Positions 43,403 through 55,489 of a DNA stretch of 64,000 nucleotides are shown here, one piece after another. The notes below the pieces were generated by a model. That model was not told the origin of the DNA and ran no database searches. It saw only the letters and a list, made by a program, of their open reading frames with translations. Position 1 is the stretch's first letter. Each line of letters starts with the position of its first letter. The translations under genes and the position numbers were made by a program. The stretch is from the NCBI GenBank assembly GCA_035610835.1, contig CM069454.1, positions 56,301,600-56,365,599 on the forward strand, read 5' to 3'. This DNA is from Ophiura sarsii (Eukaryota; Echinodermata; Ophiuroidea; Amphilepidida; Ophiuridae).

Positions 43403-43952
43403 CAGTCATCAAAAAAGTAACTATACAGGTAATAAATGGGCTTCTAACTCTTAAAATATATATCCTACCTAAAAATATTAAATTATAAAGTTGTTGAAAA
43501 ATTTGTCTTCTTTAATATGAAATATTGCACGTTAGGATCGGATGATTATTGAGGAAGTGGCACTCAAAAATATAAGGAGAAGTCCGATTTTTATTTTCTA
43601 CACGCGGACCAATCTACGGGTACCTTATCGATTACCGGTAGTACAATTGGGGGATGCATGCGCAGGTTGGACAGTCGGCCGTATTGTTCCGATGGATCAA
43701 TACGCCACACACACGCTACCTGTCATTCTCTCCCCCGTGTTGAAATGTAAAATGTGAATTTGAAATTGTGACTTTACCTTACATTTTGGATTGTCGCTTC
43801 TTAAGTATTCAACCGATCCTAGCGTGCAATATCTCATATTAAAGAAGATGAATTTTTCAACAACTTTATGATTTAATATTTCTAGGTAGGATTTATATTT
43901 TTAGAGTTAAAAGTACATTTATTACCTGTATAGTTACTTTTTTTGATGACTG
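43403..43952. mobile_element. TA-target MITE with about 150-bp TIRs (550 bp)
   Basis: Ends CAGTCATCAAAAAAGTAACT and AGTTACTTTTTTTGATGACTG-type inverse, TA at 43401-43402 and 43953-43954. Long arms include CTATACAGGTAATAAATG and GATCCTAGCGTGCAATAT-type words. The frame at 43542-43757 overlaps the arms and centre and shows no domain. Confidence 0.88.
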
Positions 43953-44483
43953 TATGTCCGCACGCAGTAGTTGATCATGTCTCATTGGCAATGTCAGAGA
44001 TAATAATGTTGTGGTGTGAGAATCCCCTAGGTATGGTCAGACAAAGTAAAATCGATTACTGGAGCATGGGAAAACAAAATGTAATAAGATATCTCACCAT
44101 ACAAAAATATTGGGTAACGATGCCAATTATTTAAACACGAGGGTTTTAAAAATGATAAAAGGCCTCGGGAAATTAAGAAACTGAAATAAAAGCACTGGTT
44201 TATTCCTTGACGGCTACAAAGAAATGGTTTGATTGGTTTGTTCGGTATATAGACACACCTTTCTATTGGCCCTGTCGCACATACCAGGCCAGCGATTGCA
44301 CTGCGCTCAGAAAAGTATCAAGAGAGGGTCCCCATAGTCGTCCTTGATCGCCAGTGCACAGCGCTTGTTTATTGCATGCACAAAAATAAGGTGGAGGTTC
44401 GGCGTTCTGTTTAGAGCGCAAACTGAATATCCCGTTGACGTAGCAAGGAAGCACACAAACTACTTGTCCTCTGCGACTGCAGT

Positions 44484-44711
44484 AAAGGCTCATTCACACT
44501 AGGCGATGTACGGTAATTCATCACAGGTCACGCCGGGTCAACGCAGGTCACCGCATGCGATGGCAGTCTGCGCCGTGTGGCAAAATATGAGAATATCAGC
44601 GTCAACGCAATGCGTCGCAGACAGCCGCAATGGTAGTTAAACATGTGTTAACTCCATTGCGATAACGTACCGCAACGCACGGTTAATAACGTCTAGTGTG
44701 AACGAACCTTT
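44484..44711. mobile_element. small TIR element with CGCA/GCGT motif interior
   Basis: Ends AAAGGCTCATTCACACTAGG and TCTAGTGTGAACGAACCTTT. Interior is dense in CACCGCA, GCGTCAACGCAATGCGTCGC and similar CpG words, and resembles the ACGTAT family in style, including the GGCYC...TCACAC type of terminus. No ORF. Target duplication unclear. Confidence 0.65.
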
Positions 44712-45970
44712 GCTATCAGGAGACAATCAAATGTTAGAAAGCCAAACATACTCTGCCACAACCATCACATTTTTGTTGCGATCCATATATTTCAATATGG
44801 TTTTCTTATTGAACCAATATGAGCAGGTACAAACACATCATGATACTATCACTATATCATTTTAATGTATTCAGATAAATCAACAATGTTATTGATACAC
44901 CTGTTAAAAAACCCCGCCAACACGCTACTATTTCCATGGCTATACAAAAGTGGCTTTATATATCGGATTATATAATGTCTCCTAAGTGCTATTCATTTGG
45001 TCAATTCTAAGAGACAAAACGTACCATTGGTCAATTAAAACATTCAGAATTACTGATATCTCTTGAACAGACTATAAACAATAAAAAGTCACTGATATCT
45101 TGTAGAAAAACCACTGACTACCTGAGTGAATATTATAAATGTTACATATAAAGAAACTAATAAAGTTGCTATCGAGGCATCAATGTGGCTTGACTTGTAA
45201 CAACAAACATATGACTGAATAGCAGTATTCCAGTTTTCTAAACAGTCACCTGTAGAACGGGGCCCCGTTTCAATTGAGGGTGCTCTATTTAGTGACGCAC
45301 TGCCGTCTTTTTTACACGGCAATTCATCAAGTGACGGAAGTCTGTCGCCCGCCGGAATACGAACACAAACCATTTTTCAATAGAGGGCGGGCTTTGGAAC
45401 GGGAGTGCATTTTCAAGGGAACGGCCTCCCGTCACAGTAATTTAAAAAAATCAAAAGAAGCCAAGTTTGCCGATTTTAAACAACGAAATAACTCTCTTAT
45501 CACAGAGATAACCGTTACAAAGGCATCACTTCTGAATACTATAGGGCTTATATTTAATGTAAAAAATTATCACATTTACCCTTAAAATTCTATAAAATGG
45601 TGTAATCTCGTCTAGAAAATGGTGGTCTCATCGCAGCAAACCGGACAAGAAAGACATTATTTTAGCTTGTTTCGTGTGATGTTTCTTTTGCAAGTATTTA
45701 CGGAGATATTTCTTGAACCTGGTCTAAAACCGCCCTTAAACTCTTCGGTCTACTCAGACCAGCCAGATCCATTGCGAATATCTCAAGGTTTTTATTTCTC
45801 CATTTTATCTCTATTTTATCTGTCACCAAATATGAACAGGTGTAAGCTAGTTTATCCAGAAGCTAGTTCACCCCGTGTTAACTAGCTAGAGAGGACCGTT
45901 ATCTTTATGTCGTTCAACGTATCCAATTTTATGGACACTGTGAATGTCAATAAACTCTTGAAAGACAATA
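44712..45970. other. no supported gene
   Basis: AT-rich, with frames at 45089-45373, 45274-45585 and 45619-45885 that lack recognised motifs. I make no call on them. Confidence 0.4.
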
Positions 45971-45972
45971 TA

Positions 45973-47384
45973 CAGCGTGTCCCAAAAAACTGGATCCAAA
46001 ACTTTCAGAGCTTTTAACTTAAAATATGGGAAACATAGATGCTTCATGTTTAGGAATATAAAAGTAAATATATCTGGCATTATTTGGTGAAATTATAAGA
46101 CCAATGGGATGTAAGGTTATAGAAATACAAAGCTTTGCACACAGCGTGGACAGGACCTGTTTTTTCCGATTTTGCCCATAAACCGTCCATGCGTTGCATT
46201 TGCGCATCGTATTGACGTCATCAACATTTTGCCTTTGACTTGATAACAATCACTTACTCAGGGAAATCTTCTTCATAAGGGGATAAAAAGTGTAAATACC
46301 TATGATTTTTGTTAGAAAAATCAATGAATAACCTTCTGAGACACTGCCATCTTTGAAGTAGTTCAAGAACCATTTCTTCGAAATTGGAAACCAGCCGTTA
46401 AGTCAGTCATCTCATCAAAGGAGTTAGAGGCAGGGCTGGAACTTCAGATTCTTTTCAACCAGCCAGTCGGGATCGGGCAGGTAACTCACAAAAATACCTG
46501 CCCGACAGAAATTCCACTAGTAACTCTCAAACTTGCACCGTGAGTTTGAAATTGTTTACCCGCCAGTCGGTTGCCGGGGTACTTTTTCCCGACACAAAAT
46601 TTACCCGCTATGGGCAGGTGGGCGGGTGCTACTTCCAGGCATGGTATCAGCCTATTAGGGTAACAGTTGCTCTGTTTTTGTATATATTCAACGACAAGGT
46701 TACTGCAATGGGTATTTATGAAGTAAAGACTCGTGCCGAGCAAAGCTCGCGCGCGGAGTGCCCATCTCTCTTTCATTAGCGTTTGGGCCAGACTCCCCAT
46801 GTAATACTTGGCTGTGGGGGGTTCGCCACTCCTCCCGCACAGCGAGTCTGTTTTACTTCCCAACATGAGTTAATGCCGGTACCCAATTATACACCTGGGT
46901 GAAGCGTGGCAAGTGCGGTAAAGTGCCTTGCCCAAGGACACAACACGTTGGCACCAACGGGGCTCGAACCCACAATCTTTGCATTGTGGAGCGAGGGTAA
47001 ATCCGCTGGACCACACGCGCCCGTATGAGTATGGGTATTTATAATGCTGAATATTGATCCAAAGTACCTATAATTTAACCCTTTTCAACCAAACATATGA
47101 TATTTCGGAGAATAAACACCATGCACATGATGTAGGGAAAACTTGCACACAAAGCAAATTCATGGCATAAGGTAGTTTATTGCTAAATTGAAAAAAACGG
47201 GTTCTAACCACGCACTGTTGAAAGCTTTGTATTTCAAAAAGTTGCCCCTCGATTGGTCTCACATTTTAACCAATTGAGGTCAGGTATATTTTCCTTAAAA
47301 TACTTAAATATGAATCAGCTGCAATTCCAACTTTTAAAGTTACAAGCTCTGCAGATTTTGGACCCAGTTTTTTGGGACACGCTG
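45973..47384. mobile_element. TA-target element, TIR CAGCGTGTCCCAAAAAAC, with nested SINE
   Basis: TIRs extend about 55 bp with few mismatches (CAGCGTGTCCCAAAAAACTG, then CCAAAA, CAGAGCTT and TAACTT on both sides), flanked by TA (45971-45972 and 47385-47386). Tc1/mariner-like by target and terminus. No transposase frame. Minus-strand frames 46486-46866 and 47068-47262 are not recognisable. A tRNA-derived SINE lies inside. Confidence 0.85.
46865..47022 (-). mobile_element. tRNA-derived SINE with conserved CCTTGGGCAAGGCACTTTAC tail
   Basis: Minus strand: tRNA-like head with A box TGGTCCAGCGG and B box GGTTCGAGCCC (46951-47022), then GTGTCCTTGGGCAAGGCAC and CACCCAGGTGTATAATTGGG. This tail resembles those of deuterostome and L2-mobilised SINEs. 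The 3' limit is uncertain and may run to about 46790. Confidence 0.7.
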
Positions 47385-47386
47385 TA

Positions 47387-48500
47387 CTGATTCATATTGA
47401 CAGGACTGGTGTATTTCAATCAGATTACAATTTGATCGGTTGTATTTGTCTGTAATACAGTATTGTCATTGCTCGTTTCAAGTCTGCTCCTGATGGATCC
47501 CAGAGGCTCAGCATATAGCTATTTTGAGAATGTGGAGTTCACTTTTAAAACGTACGTGTGGCTTGAATGTTTTTCGGGTTCTTTCTGCACTGAATGACGA
47601 ATTATTTGCTATATGTGCTGATGTTTCTTTAGACTGTCGAAAATAGCAAAAGTTGGGAACGTGTTTTTCGTTTTAGACAAGTAGTTCACTTGAGGGTGCT
47701 AAAATTGACAGGTGTGCGTCACCGTGGTAACGTGTACCCGTAAAGTTGTACAATCAATGCACTTACGCTTTTGAACGCTAAATATTTGCATACAAATTAA
47801 CATTTGAGCAAATTAAGAGCAGACTAGGTACCAGATTTCCTCGCGGCAGGTAGTCCAATAATTGTATCTAACCTTTGACCCCAACACGGAAAAATCATTT
47901 TTTTGCGATTGAAAAACAAGGCTTATCAATTATATATTGCTTTTAAAATCGATGTACCGGGTTTTTTTTAATTCCATAAATTTGCTCAAATTCGATGAGC
48001 AAGGTGTTTGAAAAACCAGGTTTATCGGCCAATAAACCTGGGTTTTTTCAAACACTTTGCTTTTCAAATCGATAAACACAGACAAACTAATTGTGATAAA
48101 ATGCTAAAATTTCTTGAATATGTCGAATTTGTGATCATCTTTGTAGTTGTAAACTTTAAAAATAACCAATGGAAGAAAACTTGCAAATAATCTTGAAAAG
48201 CGCCCTCTCTCAATTTTTAGGAAAACGCAATGTCCAATTACATGTAACATTCAAAATTAGCTAGTTTGAGTTCATTTACATTTATTTATTTGACATAGAC
48301 ACCAAAATCACAGCAACATGCCAGAAAATGAGTAATATGAATATGAAGGATTTTGGATTCATATCCACTCCTAGACAAAGATCAGTTATGGTGACACAAT
48401 TGTTTCTCGGACCCCTGACTGAAAATGTCATGCTGAGATGGGGCAAATGTAATACAAAAAAGATTGTTCCCTAAGCAAAGCAGTGATCTACGGTCGTATG
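47387..48500. other. no supported gene
   Basis: AT-rich; an inverted word pair GTTTGAAAAACCAGGTTTATC / AAACCTGG...TTTTTCAAACAC near 48005-48055 could form a small hairpin. Otherwise nothing seen. Confidence 0.4.
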
Positions 48501-48909
48501 TCACGGCTGTTTGACAGTCCGATTTATAATTAAAATTATGGAATAAAAAAGATTACATAGTGGCCCCGTTATGGTTTGACCTGATTTAGGAAGCGCTAAT
48601 GAATACGAGTATACGGTGAAATTTTCAAGAAAATTGTTCGAGCCCTTTTTAAATTATCGGCATTTTCTACTTTACACACATTTTACATGTAACTCTATGG
48701 GAAATGTGGCCGATGAGGGCGCTATTATAGTAAATAATAATATTCAAAGCTCTATTTCTCAGAAATGGCACCAACAAATGTTCTGAAATTTCTACAAAAG
48801 ATGGCCAGTATATTCCGGTACTTGAATCAGTTAAAACCAGAACTGGGCCAGCAAGTTACGGTGTTCTCAGAATAAAACGGACAAATTATGTGGGATCAAA
48901 CAGCCGTGA
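48501..48909. mobile_element. TIR element, ends TCACGGCTGTTTGA
   Basis: TCACGGCTGTTTGA at 48501 and TCAAACAGCCGTGA at 48896-48909 are a perfect 14-bp TIR, 409 bp overall. The interior is AT-rich without an ORF. Target duplication not clear. Confidence 0.6.
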
Positions 48910-49558
48910 TGTAGCTTACTCATAGTAATAAGGAGAAAAAGAAAGGATAATATATCATTCAATTGAAATCATTCCGTAGCCTAGATAAAGGGTTCAACAA
49001 ATTAAACCCCCCTAACATTAGATAAAAAAGAAACCACCGGCACTGACTGGAGACATGTTCCTGTATAGGATCTTGAATAATGGTACTTTTTCAGAAAACA
49101 TAATTTTGGGGAAATAAGACTGTTTCTGGAAAAGTAAACATGATATTGCAAACACTTTACATGGGTTTTCCCTTCATACATAAACGTATCAATTTCTCAA
49201 AACGTCTCATTGTGTTCAGAGCTATGCAAACAAACATGATCTAATCTTAGGGGGGGGGGGGGGGGGGTACTCTTTGTAACCATAATATTTATGTAAACGT
49301 TTATCGATGACTTCCTCCTTGATATGATATAATGTCTTCCTAACGATCAGAAATCCGGCTGTGAAAAAGTGTACCCATATTTTTCGAAAAAAAAACAGGA
49401 TTTCCTTAAATGTGAAGTATAATCAATTAATCAGCTCCGGCAGCAGCGAACGACACAGGAAGATATTTTTTAAATCTAAAATGACATTCTTATAAAATTA
49501 GGCGCGCTTGAATGTTCTTACCATGTGTGTTGAATGAGTGTACATTGTTTTCGTCGTC
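48910..49558. other. no supported gene; 18-G tract
   Basis: A run of 18 G lies at 49250-49267. Nothing else is recognised. Confidence 0.4.
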
Positions 49559-51215
49559 GTCGTTCTATGGATCATAATGGCTGATTCTTTGTGACCCTAT
49601 TGATGATGGAGCGCCATCGTTGTCTATTTTGTGACATGCGATGTGCAGAGATAAGAGATAGACCAGTTGCTTCTTTAATTCCATCAGTCCAACGATGCTT
49701 TGGTCTGCCACGTTTACGTCTTCCTTCGATAGCTCCTTGTATTATCACCTTTTCTAGATTGTCACCCTCTCGTCTAACAATATGTCCAAAGTATTGTAGC
49801 TTGTTGCGCATGATTTTTGTATACAAAGAAGTTTGGTTCCCAATCTGGCTTCTGACAAATTCATTTGTTTTATGCTCTTGCCATGATATTCCTAGCATCT
49901 TGCGCCAACGCCACATTTCAAAAGCTGATATTTTCTTTGAATCTGCTATTCCGACTGACCATGTTTCAGCTCCATATGTTGCGACCGGAAAGATAAGTGC
50001 CTTCATAATACGTATTTTTGTGGCCTTTGTGATTCCTCTATCCTTCCAAATGGTTGATAGGGCATTTGCTGATGTTTTAGCCATTGCCAGACGTCTTTTA
50101 ATTTCTCCAGAGCTTCCACCATCTTTAAGAATTAGTGATCCAAGAAAATTGGAAGTTATCTACACAATCTACTGTATCATTATAGACCTTCACTTGTTGG
50201 TTGCTGTTTCCTCCGCAAATCATGACTTTGGTCTTCTTAACATTTAGGAAAACTTTTCACTGGCTGCTTTCACTCTGTGTATTAGAACTTGAAGTTCAGG
50301 TCCAGTTCTAGCTATCAGGGTGGTATCGTCAGCATATCGGAGATTGGTTATGGTGCGACCTCCTACTGAAACTTGGCCTTCCACTCCATCAAAAGCTTGC
50401 CTCATGAATGATGTACTCTGCATAAATGTTGAATAGGTAAGGTGACAGGATACATCCTTGACGAACGCTTTGTCCAATAGAGAACCACTCACAATTGCCA
50501 TTATCTGTTCTTACTGTAGCCTCTTGATCTTTGTAGAGGGATTTAATCAGCTCAATGATGTGAAGAGAGAAACCCATTTCTTGCATTACCAACCATAGCT
50601 TCAAATGTTGAACGCAGTCAATGCCTTAGAGTAATCAATGAAGCATAGATATAGGGGTTGTTGAAATTCCAAGCTCTTTTCCATCAGGTTTCTTATGTTA
50701 CCTATTTGGTTTCTTGTACCTCGTCCTTTCCTGAAACCTGCCTGTTCAGGTGGTAACTCATTCTCCAGGTGTTGTCGGATCCTTTCTGCAATGATATGTA
50801 GTAGAACCTTACTGCTATGTGAAATTAAGGCTATCGTGCGGTTGTTAGCACACTCTCTGGTGTCCCCTTTCTTTGGGAGAGGGAAGAAGACTGCTTTCGT
50901 CCAGTCCGTAGGCCATTTAGTTGAACTCCAAATCTTGGTGCATAGTCTGTGGATCACTTCAATGCCTTCTTTATCACTTTCATTTAGGAGTTCTGCGGGA
51001 ATATTATCATCTCCAGGAGATTTACCAATCTTTAATTTCTTCATAGCTTGTTCCACTTCACTCTTCAGAATATCTGGTTCAGACATGTCAATGTTGAGAG
51101 TGTTATCGTCAACTTGAATCCCATCTTGTGATGCATATAACTTTTGGCAGTACTGTTTCCATCTGGCTTTGATTTTCCCTAAAGCATCCCCGCAGATATT
51201 TTTAAAGTAGAACAC
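49552..51215 (-). pseudogene. RTE-like LINE ORF2, RT and C-terminal domain, frameshifted
   Basis: The minus strand reads, in order: LGKIKARWKQYCQKLYASQD (near 51170); MKKLKIGKSPGDDNIPAEL; FFPLPKKGDTRECANNRTIA; AGFRKGRGTRNQ (block 51215-50601); LIKSLYKDQEATVR and a GQSVRQGCILSPYLFNIYAE motif (50604-50389); RYADDTTLIARTGPELQVL, the catalytic aspartates (near 50330); and after a gap ALIFPVATYGAETWSV, MWRWRKMLGISWQEHKTN, KRGRPKHRWTDG (50084-49572). At least three frame changes break it. The endonuclease domain is missing, so the insertion is 5'-truncated. A (CGA)n-type tail near 49551-49564 marks the 3' end. RTE-like features: short linker, YADD in this context and the GRPxxxW C-terminus. Confidence 0.85.
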
Positions 51216-51732
51216 TTATTTCCGGTTGTGTTTGTACCGCGGATAATAATGAAACTAAAAATAATGATTTGAGCATCCCTTGCACATAATCATAGTAATT
51301 CAAATGAGATTGAGCTTGCCGACCTTTCTTCGAAACAAATTATAAGATGCGGTGTGAAGCTTCTTTTTTTCTAGTTATAAATCAGGGACCCCTGTATTTT
51401 TTCTTCTACAGGGTAACACCATTCAGTGTAACCATTGTTTTTCGAGGTGGCCCTAATACAAATTAAAGAGAACTAACCATAACCCTAACCATAACCAGAC
51501 TGGTATCTTATATTCTATTAATAGGAATGGCAGTTAACATGTTGGGGGAAGGAGCAGAAGAGAAAAGTACTACAACAAAGTTGGTCAAAAAACATTTCAG
51601 ATTTTTGTTCTGTCACGGTTTCCAATGAAATCAGAATTTGGTTTTTTTAATGGCGTGTAATATTATTGGACAAAAAGTGTTGAATGTAGGCCACACTTGT
51701 CGCTGTGGATGATTTACTTTTGATTATGGTTC
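51216..51732. other. no supported gene
   Basis: It holds a weak telomere-like phrase at about 51475-51497 that is too short to count. No other feature. Confidence 0.4.
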
Positions 51733-51736
51733 TTAA

Positions 51737-52287
51737 GGGGGCTGTCAACCCTCTCAACATGACATTTATCAAGCGCTGTAACTTTTGAACTATTAATATG
51801 ATGTATATAAAAGTATACATTTTTTAGAAAGGAAATGAGTCGGAGAATCCATATTTGGTATCAAATGTCACCATAAATCCTGATTTTGAAAATGTTGACC
51901 AAAAAAAAAATCATTTGCTGCCTTCGTAACAAATGCAGTGATTGGTAAAAAATGCTGAAATTGCACCGAATCATCTAAAGACATTTCCCCTGGGTTCTTT
52001 TTTTGTTTTTACATACAAATGTTTTAGTTTTTAAAATGTTGACCAAAAAGTGCCAACAAATTGAATTAAGCTTATAATAAATCTTGACAAAACCTAAACT
52101 GGGTCAAAAACCGTGTTTTTATAATTGATTCCAGAATGGTCAATTTCATATTCATGGTTGGTTTCATCGAAACCTCTTATTCAAGAAAATGTATACTTTT
52201 ATATAGATTAAACGAATACTGAAGTTACAGCAGAGTTAATGAGTTACAGCAGTTTTACGGAGGCTATGCCTGAGAGTTCACACCCCC
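51737..52287. mobile_element. TTAA MITE related to the 4.4-kb element (551 bp)
   Basis: Left TTAA (51733-51736), right TTAT (52288-52291). Ends GGGGGCTGTCAACCC and GAACTCTCAGG-inverse share GGGGGYTGTSAAC with the 21297-25673 element, and both carry TATAAAAGTATACATTTT-type words in the subterminal arms. Inverted similarity runs about 100 bp. Confidence 0.75.
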
Positions 52288-52291
52288 TTAT

Positions 52292-53470
52292 TAATTTACC
52301 TTTTTCAAATATTATATATATACACAGTGACGTTTAAGGTGAAGGCCATACAGAGTTAACACAAATCGTCAGAATTATAAAATCGATCATTTTCATTTTT
52401 TCATAGAAATTTTAAATAAGAAAATGATTTTAACGAGATTATTGTATCTATAATACACCTATCAGTTGTAAGACGCACTATACGACCCCCGGGAATGGAG
52501 CGTCACTTTACCGAGGTGCGTCAACTTTTCATATACCATGACGCACCCTGATGATCCCCTATATTATATGTGACAGTACTCTCAAAATGAGAGGTTCTCA
52601 GTCTACTGTCGGTTCCTTGTTTTTTCCCGATTTCACAAAGTACAAATATGTATTGTTGCCCTACATAGTAGTTACAGAAATTGGTTTAGTTGGTCCGCGA
52701 AAGGAGTTAGACAATTAAATGTAGTGTCGTGTTTTCATCAATGACTTTGTTTTGTTATGTTTGTTTGTGTTTTTTTAAATTTAAACTTTGCTTCTCTCAT
52801 GGCCGAATGCACCAATGGCGAGTAGCTGAAGAATAGCGCTACCTCGCTAGTAACTGAGGCGTAACTAAACATGTTGAGAGCACCAATCCGGGGTAAGCTA
52901 CCTAGGCTTGTAACTTGCGAGTAATTTACGCTAAATCTTATACTCGACCGGACCCAAGAGTAAGTTGGAACATAACGTTATGCTGCTGCAATTATCGATG
53001 TTAAAAGGTTTGCAAGGTGTACGCTGACATAGTTATGTCGAGGAAATAGGTGACTTTAATCAAAAAATTTTGCTTGGATTTACTGAACTCTCAAGTCAAA
53101 TCAATTATTTAGCAAGCAATATAATACATAATTATAGAAGTTAGATAAAGCAATCAAGAGATAAATGAAAGAAAATAAATAAATATTAAAGTATAAACGC
53201 ATGAACATTTATAATGGATAGACAATTGACATAAAAATGATGTTACAATAGTCAACAATCAAGTTTAAGAAAATAAAAATTCAAAGAATAATAAGGAATA
53301 CACAGGGATCGAACAGTGTTTCTCGATTGCCAGTGACATAGGCAACATACACACGCCACAGAGATCGACGAGTGTATCTGTGATAGTTTTATTGTTTAAC
53401 CATTGATCCATTTATTTCCAACGAACGGATTTTTATGTTGCCATTTTTGTTTGTGTAACTAGGTATTATA
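52292..53470. other. no supported gene
   Basis: AT-rich, with a GTGCGTC/GACGCAC pair near 52470-52550. No ORF or repeat that I can name. Confidence 0.4.
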
Positions 53471-53474
53471 CACT

Positions 53475-53505
<31 letters not shown>

Positions 53506-53593
53506 GAAAAATGAAAGTGAACCGACAAGGACTTTAACTTGACCAGATTGCCACCGAGTCAGAAACTTGAGAGCAGGGGGGGGGGGGGGGGGG
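53475..53593. repeat. 39-G and 18-G tracts
   Basis: Runs of 39 G (53475-53513) and 18 G (53576-53593) lie 62 bp apart in a region ending in more C/G runs at 53653-53684. Such tracts form G-quadruplexes and are prone to sequencing length error. A frame reading through them is an artefact. Confidence 0.9.
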
Positions 53594-53744
53594 TGATGAT
53601 GCGCCCCCAAAACCGACTGTGCGAATTTCGACCTACACGACTCTAATATTGAGGGGGGCGGTTGCCCTCCTGCCCCCTCCCCCAATCTTAAAATAATTAG
53701 CAGCTGGAGATCGTCTGACTTCCACCTTCATAGAGCATGTGGTA

Positions 53745-54020
53745 CAGATAGCCTAATCTTATATTATACGGTATTAAAAGAAGTTGAATATCAACTAAAA
53801 TGTGTTATTCAAGAAATAAAGGGTCTTAAAGAAAAACAAGAAAGAGCTGAATTGAAGTAACATCAACTGTACTTAACTTGCAGCAGGACTTTCTTAAAGA
53901 CCCTCATTTAGCAACAATATAAGCCTTTCATTTCCATGTGTATTAATGAGAACCAGAAATCAGTGGTCATGTGATGAAAGTGAAGCATGCTGGTGTTGCT
54001 CAAAAATCTTCTTTAGAGAA
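53745..54020. repeat. dispersed repeat with conserved hairpin, copy 2
   Basis: Partner of 16270-16640, same orientation. It shares ACTTGCAGCAGGA, TCATGTGATGAAAGTGAAGC and the AGGGTCTT stem. Confidence 0.6.
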
Positions 54021-54553
54021 GTATGACATAGCTGTAGAAAATTGGAGAACCTGCAAACCTTACGTAATGAAAATACTATTAGATGAATTAAATAGTGAAA
54101 GATAAACACATGTTAGGAGTATTTTACAAGGAGTAGACAGGAGACAAAATAGAATTGGAAGTTGAAACTGTTTAAAAAGTGACTTAGAAGAACCAATTGG
54201 TGAAAATCCACTGCATTTATAAAAAACATCTAACGAATCAGGAAACGCTTTAGAAAGAGGGCATATGATTAGAAAACTGATTTATTCCATGGAAATCTAC
54301 AATTGAAATGTTACGGATACAATGGTGTGTTGGTCAAGCTTATCCTTCGGGCAGACGGGCCTTTCAAGTAGACTGAGTACTTTGATGAAAGTGGATTTAT
54401 TAGATATCAGCATGCGTGTGGTGTATGTGCGGATTATGACTATGTCAATGTTCTATATAGTTTAATAATGTAATCTGAGAATACCTGAAGTACGGCCAGA
54501 CCAGACACAAATAAAAACGAAGTAGAGTACTGGTGCAGATACGGGACTATTTC

Positions 54554-54781
54554 CACTTTCCACGAGGCTATTAGTTTTACCGTACAAAACAGATTTTTCA
54601 GAAACCTTTCCCAATCTTCAAAGTCTATCTCAAGGATTGCTGAATCAATACCAGGCATGTTTGTACTTATTTCAATGCATTTTTCAAAGTGATTCCAAAT
54701 ATGGTAATGCAATTCAACAATGTTGACATTTTTCAGACATTTTAGTACTGTTTTCTGCAGACGCCTGACGCGTGGAAAGTG
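54554..54781. mobile_element. TTAA MITE, CACTTTCCACG family, copy 6
   Basis: Ends CACTTTCCACGAGGC and GACGCGTGGAAAGTG, TTAA on the right (54782-54785) and decayed TTCC on the left. Sequence at 54021-54553 and 54786-55150 holds no supported gene. Confidence 0.85.
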
Positions 54782-55489
54782 TTAAACGTAAAAAGATGTC
54801 TCTTGATACAATAATGTAGGGCAGCATGACAACTAAAATTTAAGTGGAATATTTGAAATAAAGTAGATCTTCAGAAATTGGAAACGTGGGAGAAATTAAT
54901 TAAACTCAATAAAATAAACAGAGGAAGATATTGAAATTAACAGGAGGGAAATAATCAAGTGTGGTTTGAAGAAGAATTAATGACATACAAGGAGATGAAA
55001 TAAGAGAAATAAGACAAATGTCACAGTTTATAGTGTCGGTAAACAAAAAGCGCACAAACATTACAAACATTATAATAAAGAAATAAGGTGAAAATAAGAT
55101 GAGGTGTAGAACAAATATAGCAATAGTCGAATGGTGGACGAATCACTGGATAAACTTGCTTTTTGCGATCGAACTCTCATACACCAAAATTCTAAAATAA
55201 ACTAAAATGCCAGTACTCTGTAGATCATCTTTTTCCAAATCAACATTAGAGCTTCAACTGTAAAGGAATTTACTGTTGGTGAATCGGTAGTGGCGAATAT
55301 CCATACGTTTTGTAAAAACTTTGATTGATTAACGCTTAAGGAAACCGAACATATGATTGGAAAGATGAATGGTTTGATTGGTTGGTAAGGAATCAGGGCG
55401 TGTGAATAGAAAACTGGTTTATTTGACCTAGGCAACAAGGTTCGACTGGTTGGTAAGGATTCCGGGCATGTGATTGGAAAACTGGTTCA

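Larger units (their letters stand above)
38598..44177. repeat. long inverted repeat, 38598-38838 against 43956-44177
   Basis: Arms of about 220-240 bp share TTAATTTCC, CACCATACA, GATATCTTATTACATTT, CCCATGCTCYAGTAATCGAT and TGAGACATGATCAAC in inverse order. They bracket 5.1 kb containing the split fold-back MITE, the 139-bp-repeat element, a hAT-like MITE and a TA-target MITE. They could be long TIRs of one element or an old inverted duplication. I cannot find a target duplication. Confidence 0.65.

Noticed and set aside
49591..51117. Plus-strand ORFs of 140-218 codons
   Set aside because: Antisense shadows of the RTE-like LINE, which has clear RT motifs on the minus strand.
51475..51497. Interstitial telomeric repeat (TAACCATAACCCTAACC)
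   Set aside because: Only one exact CCCTAA unit; too short and degenerate.
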